From NCBI GenBank assembly GCA_964627035.1, contig CAZVKN010000019.1:1-54628 (forward strand): a stretch of 54,628 bases of DNA, written 5' to 3'. Every line of letters starts with the position of its first letter. Positions within the stretch are counted from its first letter, which is position 1. The notes below the pieces were generated by a model. It saw only the letters and a program-made list of their open reading frames with translations, searched no databases and was not told the DNA's origin. Made by a program: the position numbers and the translations under genes. Shown in pieces: positions 8,677 to 17,983 of this stretch. This DNA comes from CAZVKN01 sp964627035. GTDB lineage: Bacteria; Electryoneota; AABM5-125-24; Hatepunaeales; Hatepunaeaceae.

Positions 8677-10491
8677 ATGTTGACCACTTTGCGAAGCCAG
8701 ATGAAACTCATCATGTGGATCCTGGTTTTTGCTTTCTTAGCCACGATTGTGTTCAGTTGGGGTATGGGAGGATTTGATGATTCCGGTCCGAAAGCCGGAG
8801 TGCTCGGGAAAATTGATGATGTAGAGATCACTTACGATCAATTTGAACAGATCGTCAAGAGACAGAAAGCATCTGAAGAACAGAAAGGCGAGCCTGTTGA
8901 CCGAGAGAAAACCAAGCAGCTCCGCGAAGATGCCTGGAACAATCAGGTTGAAGCTATTCTTAAAGGTCAGAACGCCGATAATTTAGACTTGTCAGTTGCA
9001 GACGCAGAGATCGCATATATAGTTGAGAACTTCCCCCCGACGGAAGTTCGGCAGGCTGATGCCTTTCAAAAGGATGGACAGTTTGATATGCAGGCATATC
9101 AAAATTTCCTGCGAGATCCTACTGCTGCACAATTCCTCGTTGGGTTGGAGTATTCGGTGCGGACTTATCTGCTGGAGCAGAAGCTGAATTTCCATGTGAC
9201 TCAAGCTGCAGGCATAACCGAAGAAGATATTAAGGATGAGTATCAAAAGCGGAAAGCAACCGGGAAATTGCAATTTATCGCTGTACAGTTTGACAAGATT
9301 GAGGTTGATTCTACTGAGTTGACGTCCAATATGATGCGGAAGTATTATCAGATGTTCTCGGATAAGTATAAGAATCATGAGCAGCGCAGCTTTGCCTACG
9401 CCAAATTCAAGCTTGAATCGTCGAAGCAGGACGAAGCTGACATCGTGACAGAAGCTAAAGAGCTTATCCAGGAACTGCGTGATGGTGCTCATTTTGGGGA
9501 TCTTGCAGCACTCTATTCTCAGGACGCAAGCAATGCCACTAACGGAGGAGAGTTAGGGTGGTTCGACAGAAAGACCATGGCGAAGGAGTTTACAGAAGCT
9601 GCGTTTAACGCAAAGGTGGGTGAGCTGGTCGGACCGGTGAAGACTAAATTTGGCTATCACATAATTAAAGTGGAAGACCATGCGGGCAATAAGAAAGCTG
9701 AGACAGATTCTGTCAAAGCCAGCCACATTCTGTTTAAGATTGAGCCATCCTCCGATACACGTGATGAGGTTTACAGCTCTGCATACTCCTTCTCTCAGGA
9801 TGTCATGGAACGTGACTTTTACGAAGTAGCAGCAGAATACGATCTGAAGATTGACACTACGCGACTGTTCTCAAAAGCCGGTTACATCACCGGTCTTGGC
9901 AGGATGAGGATGGCTGCTGAATTCTGTTTTGCCAATCCTGTTGGGACGGTCAGTACTGTTTTCAATGTGCCGGAAGGATATGTGGTGTTTCGGATTGTCG
10001 AAGCATTGGAAGAATCAATTAAACCATACGATGAAGCCGAGAAACGAATTCGCAAATCGTTGACCAAAATCCTGAAAAAACACAAGGCATGGGATATTGC
10101 CGCAGAAATGCGAGGACAGATCGAAACTGCTGATGACATGGAAGCTGTCGCCAAAACGGCAGGCTATATGCTTTATACCACCGAAGACAGCGTGAAACCG
10201 ACCGGCAAACTGCCACGGGGTGTTAAGTCCGATGCTGAACTTATGAAAGAGGCTTTTCGTATTGAACCGCATGAAATTTCAGAAGTTATCTCTACCAAGA
10301 AGGGCTGCTACATCGCATACATGATAAGCAAATCTGAGTTCGACGAAGAAGATTACAAGATACGCCACGGCTTGATCTATCAATCGCTTATCGGTAAGAA
10401 AAGGGATGCAGTCCTACGCAACTGGGTGAGGGAACTGCGCATTGCAGGTGACATTCAGGACATGCGCTTTTTGTACTATCGGGACTTCTAA
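8677..10491 (+). CDS. PpiD/SurA-like periplasmic peptidyl-prolyl isomerase
   Basis: The 604-residue protein is anchored by one N-terminal membrane segment (about 11-30, LIMWILVFAFLATIVFSWG). A SurA_N-like helical chaperone region follows (about 40-190). A parvulin PPIC domain covers about 225-325, with LGWFDRKTMAKEFTEAAF and FGYHIIKVEDH. A second, degenerate parvulin-like region covers about 340-480. PpiD proteins sit at the Sec translocon exit and fold exported outer-membrane proteins, which fits a region rich in secreted proteins. Start: ATG with AAGGAG nine bases upstream. Only nine bases separate it from the next gene, suggesting cotranscription. Confidence 0.88.
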   Translation: MLTTLRSQMKLIMWILVFAFLATIVFSWGMGGFDDSGPKAGVLGKIDDVEITYDQFEQIVKRQKASEEQKGEPVDREKTKQLREDAWNNQVEAILKGQNADNLDLSVADAEIAYIVENFPPTEVRQADAFQKDGQFDMQAYQNFLRDPTAAQFLVGLEYSVRTYLLEQKLNFHVTQAAGITEEDIKDEYQKRKATGKLQFIAVQFDKIEVDSTELTSNMMRKYYQMFSDKYKNHEQRSFAYAKFKLESSKQDEADIVTEAKELIQELRDGAHFGDLAALYSQDASNATNGGELGWFDRKTMAKEFTEAAFNAKVGELVGPVKTKFGYHIIKVEDHAGNKKAETDSVKASHILFKIEPSSDTRDEVYSSAYSFSQDVMERDFYEVAAEYDLKIDTTRLFSKAGYITGLGRMRMAAEFCFANPVGTVSTVFNVPEGYVVFRIVEALEESIKPYDEAEKRIRKSLTKILKKHKAWDIAAEMRGQIETADDMEAVAKTAGYMLYTTEDSVKPTGKLPRGVKSDAELMKEAFRIEPHEISEVISTKKGCYIAYMISKSEFDEEDYKIRHGLIYQSLIGKKRDAVLRNWVRELRIAGDIQDMRFLYYRDF

Positions 10492-10500
10492 CCTTCTGTC

Positions 10501-11646
10501 GTGCCGATGAAGCAGATTTATCTCGATCACAGCGCAACCACACCCGTTGACGAAGCGGTTGCGGATGTCATGCGTGAATATATGGTCGAAAGGTTTGGAA
10601 ATCCGTCGAGTATCCATTCGTTCGGTAGAGCCGCCAAACCTGTCATCCGTCAATCAAAGCAAGAGATTGCTGCGCTTCTAAACTGTGATCTGGATGAGGT
10701 ATATTTCACCAGCGGTGGCACTGAAGCGGATAATCTGGCTCTGTTCGGCTATGCTCTTAAACATCGTGACAAAGGCAGTCACATTGTAATCAGTAACATT
10801 GAGCATCCTGCAATTGAACAGAGTGCTGCCGAGCTTGAGTCACTTGGTTTCAGTGTGTCCCGCGTCACCGCTGACGAACATGGTGAAGTCAAGCCTGATG
10901 TAGTCGAAGCAGCTCTGACAGATGAGACTATACTGGTCAGCATCATGCACGTCAACAACGAAGTCGGCACGATCAATGATCTGGCTTCAATCGGTCAGTT
11001 GCTCGCAAAACGCGATGTCTGCTTTCACACTGATGCTGTGCAGTCGTTTGGTAAAGTGCCGATTAACGTTCGTAAGATGTCACTCGATATGCTCTCGCTA
11101 TCAGCTCATAAGTTTTACGGTCCGAAAGGGATCGGTGCTCTCTATATCAAGAACGGAATCACCATAAAGGGGCGGCTATTCGGTGGTTCACAACAAAACA
11201 ACGTGCGGTCAGGTACTGAAAATCTGCCCGGGATTGCCGCAATTGGTAAGGCTGCATCCATCTGCAGTGAAGAGATAGAGAAAGAACGTGATGAGTTGAC
11301 TGAACTGCGAGATATGCTTTTTGACTACCTTAAGGCAAATCTTGACGGAGCCCACCTGAACGGACATCCGACCAATCGGCTGCCCGGAAACCTGAATGTA
11401 TGGTTTGAAGGTGTGGCAGGGGCTGACCTACTGATTGCTCTCGATATGGACGGGATTGCTGCATCTGCCGGTTCCGCTTGTGCGTCCGGCAGTGTAACTG
11501 CATCGCCTGTGCTGACTGCCATAGGTCTGACCGAAAAACAAGCGACATCTTCCATCAGATTCACACCTGGCAGAAGCAACAGTTGCGATGATATCATGTA
11601 TGCCGCTGAGATGATAGTAAAAAATGTAAATCGGTTAAGAGCCTAA
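10501..11646 (+). CDS. Cysteine desulfurase (IscS/NifS family)
   Basis: The 381-residue PLP enzyme removes sulfur from cysteine as a persulfide. Seen: YLDHSATTP at the N-terminus, H102 in NIEHPA, the PLP lysine K204 in SAHKFYGPKG, the RSGTENLPG motif and the active-site C327 in SAGSACASGS. The loop around C327 is of the class I (NifS/IscS) type. It is followed by mnmA, which needs exactly this sulfur for tRNA thiolation, so tRNA modification is a likely duty; Fe-S assembly genes are absent nearby. The start is GTG at 10501 or ATG at 10507. Several paralogues share this fold, so no symbol is given. Confidence 0.93.
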   Translation: MPMKQIYLDHSATTPVDEAVADVMREYMVERFGNPSSIHSFGRAAKPVIRQSKQEIAALLNCDLDEVYFTSGGTEADNLALFGYALKHRDKGSHIVISNIEHPAIEQSAAELESLGFSVSRVTADEHGEVKPDVVEAALTDETILVSIMHVNNEVGTINDLASIGQLLAKRDVCFHTDAVQSFGKVPINVRKMSLDMLSLSAHKFYGPKGIGALYIKNGITIKGRLFGGSQQNNVRSGTENLPGIAAIGKAASICSEEIEKERDELTELRDMLFDYLKANLDGAHLNGHPTNRLPGNLNVWFEGVAGADLLIALDMDGIAASAGSACASGSVTASPVLTAIGLTEKQATSSIRFTPGRSNSCDDIMYAAEMIVKNVNRLRA

Positions 11647-11648
11647 AC

Positions 11649-11680
11649 TGTAGTCGTGATTGTCTCAACCACGACGGTAA
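11649..11680. repeat. Dispersed palindrome family A, copy 4
   Basis: TGTAGTCGTGATTG, a TCT loop and CAACCACGACGGTA: one arm base and the outer end are mutated. It lies three bases after the desulfurase stop and 39 bases before mnmA. Confidence 0.75.
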
Positions 11681-11718
11681 AATTATTGTAAACATGTAGA
11701 AGATGGTGAGACCTAAAA

Positions 11719-12801
11719 ATGTCTAAGCTTCGTGTTGCAGTTGCCATGAGCGGTGGAGTTGATTCTTCAGTGGTTGCAGCTTTGCTCGTTGAACAGGGAT
11801 ATGACGCTGTGGGTTTCACGCTCAAGCTTTGGGATGGAGACGGTAATCAGGAATCAAGTCGCCCATGCTGTAGCATCTCGATGGCGAGCGACGCAAAACA
11901 GATCTGTAATCAACTTGGAATCGCTCACTATACTCTTGACATGCAAGATTCATTTAAGAGCGAGGTGATTGACCGATTTGAGAGCGACTACCTGAATGGA
12001 CTAACGCCAAATCCCTGTGTCCAGTGCAATTCTCGCATTAAATGGGGATCTATGTGGGAAAAGGTCAAGACTCTTGGATTTGATCGAATCGCAACCGGTC
12101 ATTACGCACGTATATTTAGAACAGAAAACGGTAGAGCAAGGCTTCTTCAGGGAGTTGACAGATCGAAGGATCAATCGTATTTCCTGTGGGAGATACCACC
12201 GGAAATATTAAAAACGACGATGTTTCCACTCGGTGATATGGAAAAGAGTGACACACGCTCAATCGCTGCAAAGTTTGGTTTGCCTGTTGCAGACAAGACA
12301 GAGAGTCAGGAGATCTGCTTCATACCTTCAGATGATTATCGCAGTTGGCTCAGAAAGCGTCAACCGGAGATGAAAGATGATCTGAGCGGTGATATTGTTG
12401 ACCGTGCAGGAAATGTTCTGGGGCATCATCAAGGCTACCCCGAATTCACTATCGGCCAACGCAAAGGATTAGGACTTGGTGGGGGCGATAAAACGCTCTA
12501 TGTGACGCAGATAAACGCCGATATGAGACAGGTAGTTGTGGGTGAGGAAGCTGAACTCAACTGCTCAACGTTTTCGGTGAAGTCTCTAAATCGCTTCGTT
12601 GAGGAACCTTTGAACCGGATCCGAGATATTAAAGTAAAAATTCGCTACCGCAGCCCTGCTGTTTCAGTCGCCATCTCAGACAGTGGAAATGGAACAGTTA
12701 CAGTTCGCACTGATGACCCGGTTCAGGCAGTAACACCGGGGCAATCAGCAGTTTTCCATCACGGTGAAGAAGTGGTAGCAGGAGGAATCATTGGCAGATA
12801 G
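11719..12801 (+). CDS. mnmA: tRNA-uridine 2-sulfurtransferase MnmA
   Basis: The 360-residue protein thiolates U34 of Lys, Glu and Gln tRNAs. The ATP-binding PP-loop SGGVDSS is at 11-17. The catalytic cysteine is C103 (NPCVQCN) and the second, persulfide-carrying cysteine is C200 (SQEICFIP). GHYAR, DQSYFLW and the central FTIGQRKGLGLG motif are all present. Length is normal. The start ATG has GGTGAG upstream. It directly follows the cysteine desulfurase that would supply sulfur, and its last 11 bases overlap panB. Confidence 0.96.
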   Translation: MSKLRVAVAMSGGVDSSVVAALLVEQGYDAVGFTLKLWDGDGNQESSRPCCSISMASDAKQICNQLGIAHYTLDMQDSFKSEVIDRFESDYLNGLTPNPCVQCNSRIKWGSMWEKVKTLGFDRIATGHYARIFRTENGRARLLQGVDRSKDQSYFLWEIPPEILKTTMFPLGDMEKSDTRSIAAKFGLPVADKTESQEICFIPSDDYRSWLRKRQPEMKDDLSGDIVDRAGNVLGHHQGYPEFTIGQRKGLGLGGGDKTLYVTQINADMRQVVVGEEAELNCSTFSVKSLNRFVEEPLNRIRDIKVKIRYRSPAVSVAISDSGNGTVTVRTDDPVQAVTPGQSAVFHHGEEVVAGGIIGR

Positions 12802-13609
12802 CAAAAAATCGAATCGTCCGGTCACTGCTGCCGACATTCTTGCGATGAAGGGCAAGCAGAAAATCGTTGCGCTGACTGCGTATGACGCCACCTTTGCACG
12901 CATTGAAGATGAAGCCGGAGTTGACCTGATGTTGGTAGGTGATTCGCTCGGCATGGTTATTCAGGGCAACGAAACGACGATTCAAGTCACCATTGATGAC
13001 ACCATATATCACTGCAAAGCATGCGCTAGAGCTGTCAGGCGTGCCCTGCTCGTTGCTGACATGCCTTTCATGAGCTATCAGGTATCTCAGGAGCAGGCAC
13101 TGACAAATGCCGGTAGATGCCTGAAGGAAGGCTATACCGGTGCGGTTAAACTTGAAGGTGGTGAGAACATTGCTGAGACCATGCGACGCATTGTTGATAT
13201 CGGTATCCCCGTCATGGGACATATCGGTATGCAGCCTCAGCGTGTTCGCGTTTATGGCGGGTATGCCATTCAGGGTAAACAGCAGGAACAGTTCGACCAG
13301 ATCATGCGAGATGCTGTTGCAATTGAGCAGGCAGGCGCTTTCAGTGTTGTGCTGGAGAAAATTCCCAGATCACTCGCAGCAAAGATAACCGAAGAGCTTA
13401 ACATACCGACGGTAGGCATTGCAGCCGGACCCGATTGTGACGGGCAAATACTTGTGAACTACGATATGCTTGGACTGGCGGATCAATTCCGATTTAAGTT
13501 TGCAAGGCGGTATCGCAAACTGGCTCAAGAGATCCGCAATGCTGTCAAAGAATATGGTGATGACATCAGAAACGGTAAATTCCCGACTGAGAACGAGTCG
13601 TTTAACTGA
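12791..13609 (+). CDS. panB: 3-methyl-2-oxobutanoate hydroxymethyltransferase PanB
   Basis: This 272-residue TIM-barrel enzyme makes ketopantoate, the first step of pantothenate and coenzyme A synthesis, using methylene-tetrahydrofolate. Family motifs: LTAYDATFAR, LVGDSLGMVIQG (Mg-binding aspartate), DMPFMSYQ, VKLEGG, GHIGMQPQ, the VLEKIP strand with its glutamate, and IGIAAGP-like VGIAAGPDCDGQ. The start is a TTG at 12791, preceded by a strong GGAGGA at 12781 that lies inside mnmA. The genes therefore overlap by 11 bases and are probably translationally coupled. No panC or panD is in view. Confidence 0.95.
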   Translation: MADSKKSNRPVTAADILAMKGKQKIVALTAYDATFARIEDEAGVDLMLVGDSLGMVIQGNETTIQVTIDDTIYHCKACARAVRRALLVADMPFMSYQVSQEQALTNAGRCLKEGYTGAVKLEGGENIAETMRRIVDIGIPVMGHIGMQPQRVRVYGGYAIQGKQQEQFDQIMRDAVAIEQAGAFSVVLEKIPRSLAAKITEELNIPTVGIAAGPDCDGQILVNYDMLGLADQFRFKFARRYRKLAQEIRNAVKEYGDDIRNGKFPTENESFN

Positions 13610-13703
13610 GTGACTTTGCACCCGAGAAACAAACGAATTTGCCCATAAACCCGTAACTACTTTTAAATACAATAAACTGTACCGCCGTTCATCGGAGAAC
13701 GAT

Positions 13704-15230
13704 ATGAAGCTTCTTAAAGTCAATACAAAATTCAAATACGCCGGACTGCTATTTATCTTGGTCGGGTTGGTTTTCACTGCAACCGATGCAAACCGTGCAA
13801 TCCTGTCCATCTATGGTGAGTTCAATGAAGATAAGTTTTATGAAGAGTTAAAGGAGTGCACAACCGGCTTGGCATCAATTTACGCCACTCCCGACGGGCG
13901 TCCTCTGCTGTGGAAAGACCGCGATCTTGGTGGAGGCTTACAACAAGAGTACCACTACGTTGATGATGGTCGCATCCCTTTTATCAGTCAGTGTTACAGC
14001 AACGACACCGATGAGTACTATGGTGGAATCAACGCAGCCGGGTTTGCCGTTGAAAACTCGAACAGCTATAACTTCCGTGACGGAGAACCGGGTTATGATG
14101 ATGACGGCTATATAATGTATCTCGCTTTGGCAACCTGTCGCACGGTCGAAGACTTCGCCCGGATCCTTGACTCCACCAATCAGGCAGGCAGAACATTGAA
14201 CTGCAATTACGGCACATTTGACGCATTTGGTGGAGCGGTCATGTTTGAGACAGCAGGTCACGGTTACACTGCGGTGGATGCAGCGGAAGCTCCCGACGGT
14301 TTTGTTGTCAGATCAAATTACAGCTATTCAGGATACGGTCTTAATGCCCGTCAGCACGACTGGGGTCCGAATCGTCATGACCGCGCTATGGAAGGGTGGA
14401 GAGCAGCGGTTGATGAAGGAATATTGACCCCGCAATATCTGTACGAGCATGTTGTCCGAAGCCTTGAAATGCCTGATATGGATACTTATGATATCCCTTA
14501 TGAAGGATATGTCGAAGGCTATCCGTATGGTTGCATTCCAAATGGTGAAACGATTTGCCGTCTGACGACACGTGCTGTGATGATAGCGCAGGGCGCAAGA
14601 CCTAACGAATCGCCCGACGACGCTATGATGTGGGTTATGGCAGGTAACTCTCTCGGAAGCATTGTTACACCATTGTGGGTGCGGGCAGGCTCTGTTCCAT
14701 CAGAAAATGATGATGACAACGGAAGCCGGGCATGTGCACGCGCCAACCAGATTCGCACCTGGATTTACGAAGGCGGTGGCGGCGGTGTGAACACTTTTCA
14801 TCTCAGAAATGTAGATGGTACAGGTTTCTGGGACTACGCACTTCCTTTGGAAGCTATGGTTTTCAGTAAAGTGGATAGATTTCTTAGATCGCCAAACTTC
14901 CACTACGACCGTCTGGAAGCATTCCAAAACGAGATGGCACAACAGATTGCAGACTCTTTGGAAGCATGGCACCCGACCTATCAAATAACTGAAATCACCG
15001 AACCTGTGTATGTCGACAATAATCTTGTTTTGGCTTGGAATGAAGTTGATCGTGATCCGGCGGGAGGACAGGAGATTGATCCGCCTCGCGAATATTCGAT
15101 CTATCGCAGCAATCAACCTTTCAGGGAAGGCAATCAGGGTGAATTGATTGCCGTGGTTGAATCCACAAGATTTGTTGATGAAGAGCCATTGAGCGGAGCC
15201 GGTTTTTATCGGGTTGTTGCTCGATTCTAA
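13704..15230 (+). CDS. Secreted Ntn-hydrolase-like protein (C45/acyltransferase-like) with FN3-like tail
   Basis: The 508-residue protein has a signal or anchor segment at about 12-30. C52 in ECTTGLASIYATPDGRPLLWKDRD resembles the nucleophile region of N-terminal-nucleophile hydrolases of the isopenicillin-N acyltransferase/C45 type, where autocleavage exposes Cys. GGINAAGFAVENSNS and NYGTFDAFGGAVMFET fit the same fold. The last ~80 residues (LVLAWNEVDRDP... FYRVVARF) look like a fibronectin III domain, with no T9SS motif. It probably hydrolyses an amide outside the cytoplasm; the substrate is unknown. Start: ATG with GGAG. A terminator follows, so it ends this transcription unit. Confidence 0.65.
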   Translation: MKLLKVNTKFKYAGLLFILVGLVFTATDANRAILSIYGEFNEDKFYEELKECTTGLASIYATPDGRPLLWKDRDLGGGLQQEYHYVDDGRIPFISQCYSNDTDEYYGGINAAGFAVENSNSYNFRDGEPGYDDDGYIMYLALATCRTVEDFARILDSTNQAGRTLNCNYGTFDAFGGAVMFETAGHGYTAVDAAEAPDGFVVRSNYSYSGYGLNARQHDWGPNRHDRAMEGWRAAVDEGILTPQYLYEHVVRSLEMPDMDTYDIPYEGYVEGYPYGCIPNGETICRLTTRAVMIAQGARPNESPDDAMMWVMAGNSLGSIVTPLWVRAGSVPSENDDDNGSRACARANQIRTWIYEGGGGGVNTFHLRNVDGTGFWDYALPLEAMVFSKVDRFLRSPNFHYDRLEAFQNEMAQQIADSLEAWHPTYQITEITEPVYVDNNLVLAWNEVDRDPAGGQEIDPPREYSIYRSNQPFREGNQGELIAVVESTRFVDEEPLSGAGFYRVVARF

Positions 15231-15254
15231 AAACGTGCACTATCGGTTAGAAAG

Positions 15255-15290
15255 AAAACGCAGGACAACCAATTTGTCCTGCGTTTTTTT
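15255..15290 (+). terminator. Rho-independent terminator after the 13704 gene
   Basis: Fourteen-base arms AAAACGCAGGACAA and TTGTCCTGCGTTTT enclose a CCAAT loop and run into a tract of seven T (15284-15290). It lies 25 bases after the stop codon. The A-rich left arm also lets it work for the converging minus-strand gene. Confidence 0.92.
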
Positions 15291-15301
15291 CCTTTAACAG
15301 C

Positions 15302-15363
15302 GGTTGACACATAACTTGTGCAGCATCAATTAGATAACTGCCAGATACGGCGACCTGACAGCG
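15302..15363. repeat. Dispersed palindrome family B, copy 1
   Basis: It begins GGTTGACACATAACTT and ends ATACGGCGACCTGACAGCG. It aligns along about 62 bases with the copy at 20584 and, reversed, with that at 31530. It sits between converging genes. Confidence 0.8.
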
Positions 15364-15400
15364 GTCAATTAACATTCTTGGACAGACTCATCAGTGAGCT

Positions 15401-17677
15401 TCACCGAATATCTCTCATCCAAATCTTCAGGTTTTCACCTATCAATCCAATGATAACATCCTCTTCAACATCCTGCGCCAATAAACTGTTCAGCAGCGGT
15501 GGACCTACAATTATCCCAATATTGTCACCGTATTTTGTACTCAATACCTTATTCACTTCCGCAATGATATAACCGTAGTCGCTGAAGTTTGCCTCCTTGG
15601 CATCTAAAAGGAGGAAACAGTTATCATTGAAAAACTCAATAAGTGATTTACCCCCCAATTTTGAGTAATTTAACTTGTGCAGAAGACCACCCTCCCATTG
15701 CTCAGACAGTTTCGTAACCGTTTCAGGAGAAACACTTTCCACATACGGTTGCACACCCGCTTCAAGACAGTTGTCAAGAACCTGATCGAGTTTCTTTCTT
15801 GTCTTCTTCTTTCTGGACTTTGCCATCCCGGTTACATCCATGAACGACACACCCAATCTCGACAGTGATTTCAACGACTTGCCTGAAAACAGCAGTCGGC
15901 TTCCACCAATAATTACCGTCATTCCACTGAACGAATTACCATCATAACCTTCATTCACTGAATCAGCCATAAATGAAATTGATCGCTCCTCAGCAGATGA
16001 TCGTGCAGATTCCAACTGAGACAATATATCATCTAACAACCGCTTCTTGTCATCTTCGTTTGTAAGGGTTACGAAAGTAAGAGGATCGCTGTATGAAACC
16101 CCTTTCACAGGCAGAAAATCAGGCTTATACACTGGTTCCAAAGTGATGAATTCTATCCCGCCATATTTCCTCAGCAACCGTTGACCTTTGTTAACATGCA
16201 CCCTTAATGGTTCAGGATGATTCGCAAGAACAGTCACACAATGATACGTCATCTCACCGACAGATTTAAGTATATCCGTTTTGATCGCACCCGCTGTGTC
16301 GTTCGGTGTGTGATAATTTGGATGCTTTCCTCGCGCTCCTACGATGTAACTCGGTATCCCGGCTTCCATAAAGGATGCCTGATCGCTGCTCCCGTGAAGC
16401 CCCCAAAACTTCAGATCATTTAATGCTGTGTCAGACCACTGTGAAAACATCAAATCTCCCAGAATAGGGAATTCACCTAATCCCGCTACTCCGATTGAGC
16501 CGTCCCCCTGCCCTACCATATCCATATTTATCATGCTGACAATCTTGTAGTCACCGATCGGCAAGTCGTCAACCAACTTGCCTGAGCCGACCAATCCCTC
16601 CTCTTCTGCTGCAAATCCGGCAAAGATTAGTGTGCGTTTGTTTTGCAACGGTGATTTGGCGAACAGCTCAGCGAGTTCCATCATTACCGCCGCTCCCGAC
16701 GCATTATCATCTGCACCGGGGTAAACGTTTCCGGCAGCATCCACCCCGTGATGATCGGCATGCGCACCGATTAATACTGCCTCTCGTTTAAGCTCGGGAT
16801 CAGTTCCGGGAAGTATCCCCACAAAATTGTGCGTCTCCCGCTCTGGAAAATATTCTCCGCCGACCTGCAGTGAGACATCAATGTTCAATGCCTGCGAAAC
16901 AGGCTTGCCATTCTCACCAATCTCTTCCACCCACTCTGACTTGGTCTTTCCGGTTGACTTCAGTAGTGTATCAGCGAGATCGCTCGACATCCACACCGCA
17001 GGCATTTCATCCCGGTAATACTTTTGACCGATAGTCGCATATTTCGGCACACTCCCATCGGTCATGATAAATCCAACCGCACCTCTTTCAAGTGCAAGCG
17101 TTGATTTATAACCGCTGCCTCGTTCCTTTCCCCATCTGACGTTCGGAATATCCGGTGCTCCTCTCATCGCCAGCACAACCGCTCCCTCTGCATCTAACTC
17201 AGCATAATCATCCCATCCCTTATCCGGTGCGCTGATCCCGTATCCTACAAAGAGTAACCGTCCTTTCACATCACCGAATCCCGAATACTTGTAGATATTA
17301 AAATCCTGCCACATGTAAGCTGTGTCAACGGTTCCATCTTCGTAGTGGAATAGCAGGGAACTCGGCATCGCATACTCACCTGCACCGTAACTGAATCTGT
17401 GTAAGTAGCCGTCATCACCAAACGGCTGCTCCAGACCGATTCGTGAAAAGTGTCCTGTGATGTATGCATCGAGTAGTTCCGCTCCCTGAAACCCGCTATA
17501 CCTGCCTCTCAGCGAGTCTGAAGCGAGGACATAGACATGATCCAACGCCCGCTGCTTGTCAAATCCGATATTCCATCCGGCACCGCCCGGATAATCCGGT
17601 TCCGCATAAACTGGGTGGATAAAAAAAACGGTTAATGCGATGAGCAGCAACATTAACTTAATTAAACGGTAATTCAT
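15401..17677 (-). CDS. Secreted M28-family zinc aminopeptidase with PA domain
   Basis: The 758-residue protein has all M28 metal ligands: H306 and D308 in GAHADHHG, D323 in PGADDNASG, E358/E359 in AAEEEG, D386 in MINMDMVG and H456 in PNYHTPND. A protease-associated domain lies at about 90-250. The last ~250 residues, including LFSGKSLKSLSRLGVSFMDVTG, form an extra domain that I do not recognise; membrane dipeptidase-like barrels are one guess. A signal peptide is at 1-25. The ATG at 17677 is preferred over one 12 codons upstream because CAGGACA lies about eight bases before it. Such enzymes release amino-terminal residues from peptides in the periplasm or outside the cell. Confidence 0.88.
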   Translation of the reverse strand: MNYRLIKLMLLLIALTVFFIHPVYAEPDYPGGAGWNIGFDKQRALDHVYVLASDSLRGRYSGFQGAELLDAYITGHFSRIGLEQPFGDDGYLHRFSYGAGEYAMPSSLLFHYEDGTVDTAYMWQDFNIYKYSGFGDVKGRLLFVGYGISAPDKGWDDYAELDAEGAVVLAMRGAPDIPNVRWGKERGSGYKSTLALERGAVGFIMTDGSVPKYATIGQKYYRDEMPAVWMSSDLADTLLKSTGKTKSEWVEEIGENGKPVSQALNIDVSLQVGGEYFPERETHNFVGILPGTDPELKREAVLIGAHADHHGVDAAGNVYPGADDNASGAAVMMELAELFAKSPLQNKRTLIFAGFAAEEEGLVGSGKLVDDLPIGDYKIVSMINMDMVGQGDGSIGVAGLGEFPILGDLMFSQWSDTALNDLKFWGLHGSSDQASFMEAGIPSYIVGARGKHPNYHTPNDTAGAIKTDILKSVGEMTYHCVTVLANHPEPLRVHVNKGQRLLRKYGGIEFITLEPVYKPDFLPVKGVSYSDPLTFVTLTNEDDKKRLLDDILSQLESARSSAEERSISFMADSVNEGYDGNSFSGMTVIIGGSRLLFSGKSLKSLSRLGVSFMDVTGMAKSRKKKTRKKLDQVLDNCLEAGVQPYVESVSPETVTKLSEQWEGGLLHKLNYSKLGGKSLIEFFNDNCFLLLDAKEANFSDYGYIIAEVNKVLSTKYGDNIGIIVGPPLLNSLLAQDVEEDVIIGLIGENLKIWMRDIR

Positions 17678-17915
17678 GGAGATGTCCTGTACTATAGGAT
17701 TGTATTCTAACAAGTGAGAAAGTAAAAAAGGAAGCAGGGAAGAATTTGATCCATGTTTTTACCTTTCCCACTTTCTTACTTTGTCACCTTCTCGCCGAGA
17801 ATAAATATACATTTATACGGTTGTGAAAACAACGATCCAAAGAATTTGAGGCTCATCCCTACAACTCAATAATTTCCTGACGTTTGTATGATGAGTCAAT
17901 CATTTTCTGCAATAT

Positions 17916-17976
17916 GAGTTCAGAGTTTAGAGTTCAGGCTTCAGCCTGTGTCAGTGTGTCCCCGGTTTCGGGGGAG
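17916..17976. repeat. Palindromic repeat family E, with adjoining GC hairpin
   Basis: The gap 17678-17983 (306 bases) holds TTCAGGCTTCAGCCTGTG, a short palindrome resembling TTCAGGTATCAACCTGTG at 50514. A small hairpin CCCCG-gttt-CGGGG follows at 17960. The rest of the gap is AT-rich with nothing recognisable. The GC hairpin ends only a few bases before the prmC stop and may help end that transcript. Confidence 0.5.
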
Positions 17977-17983
17977 GGCTACC

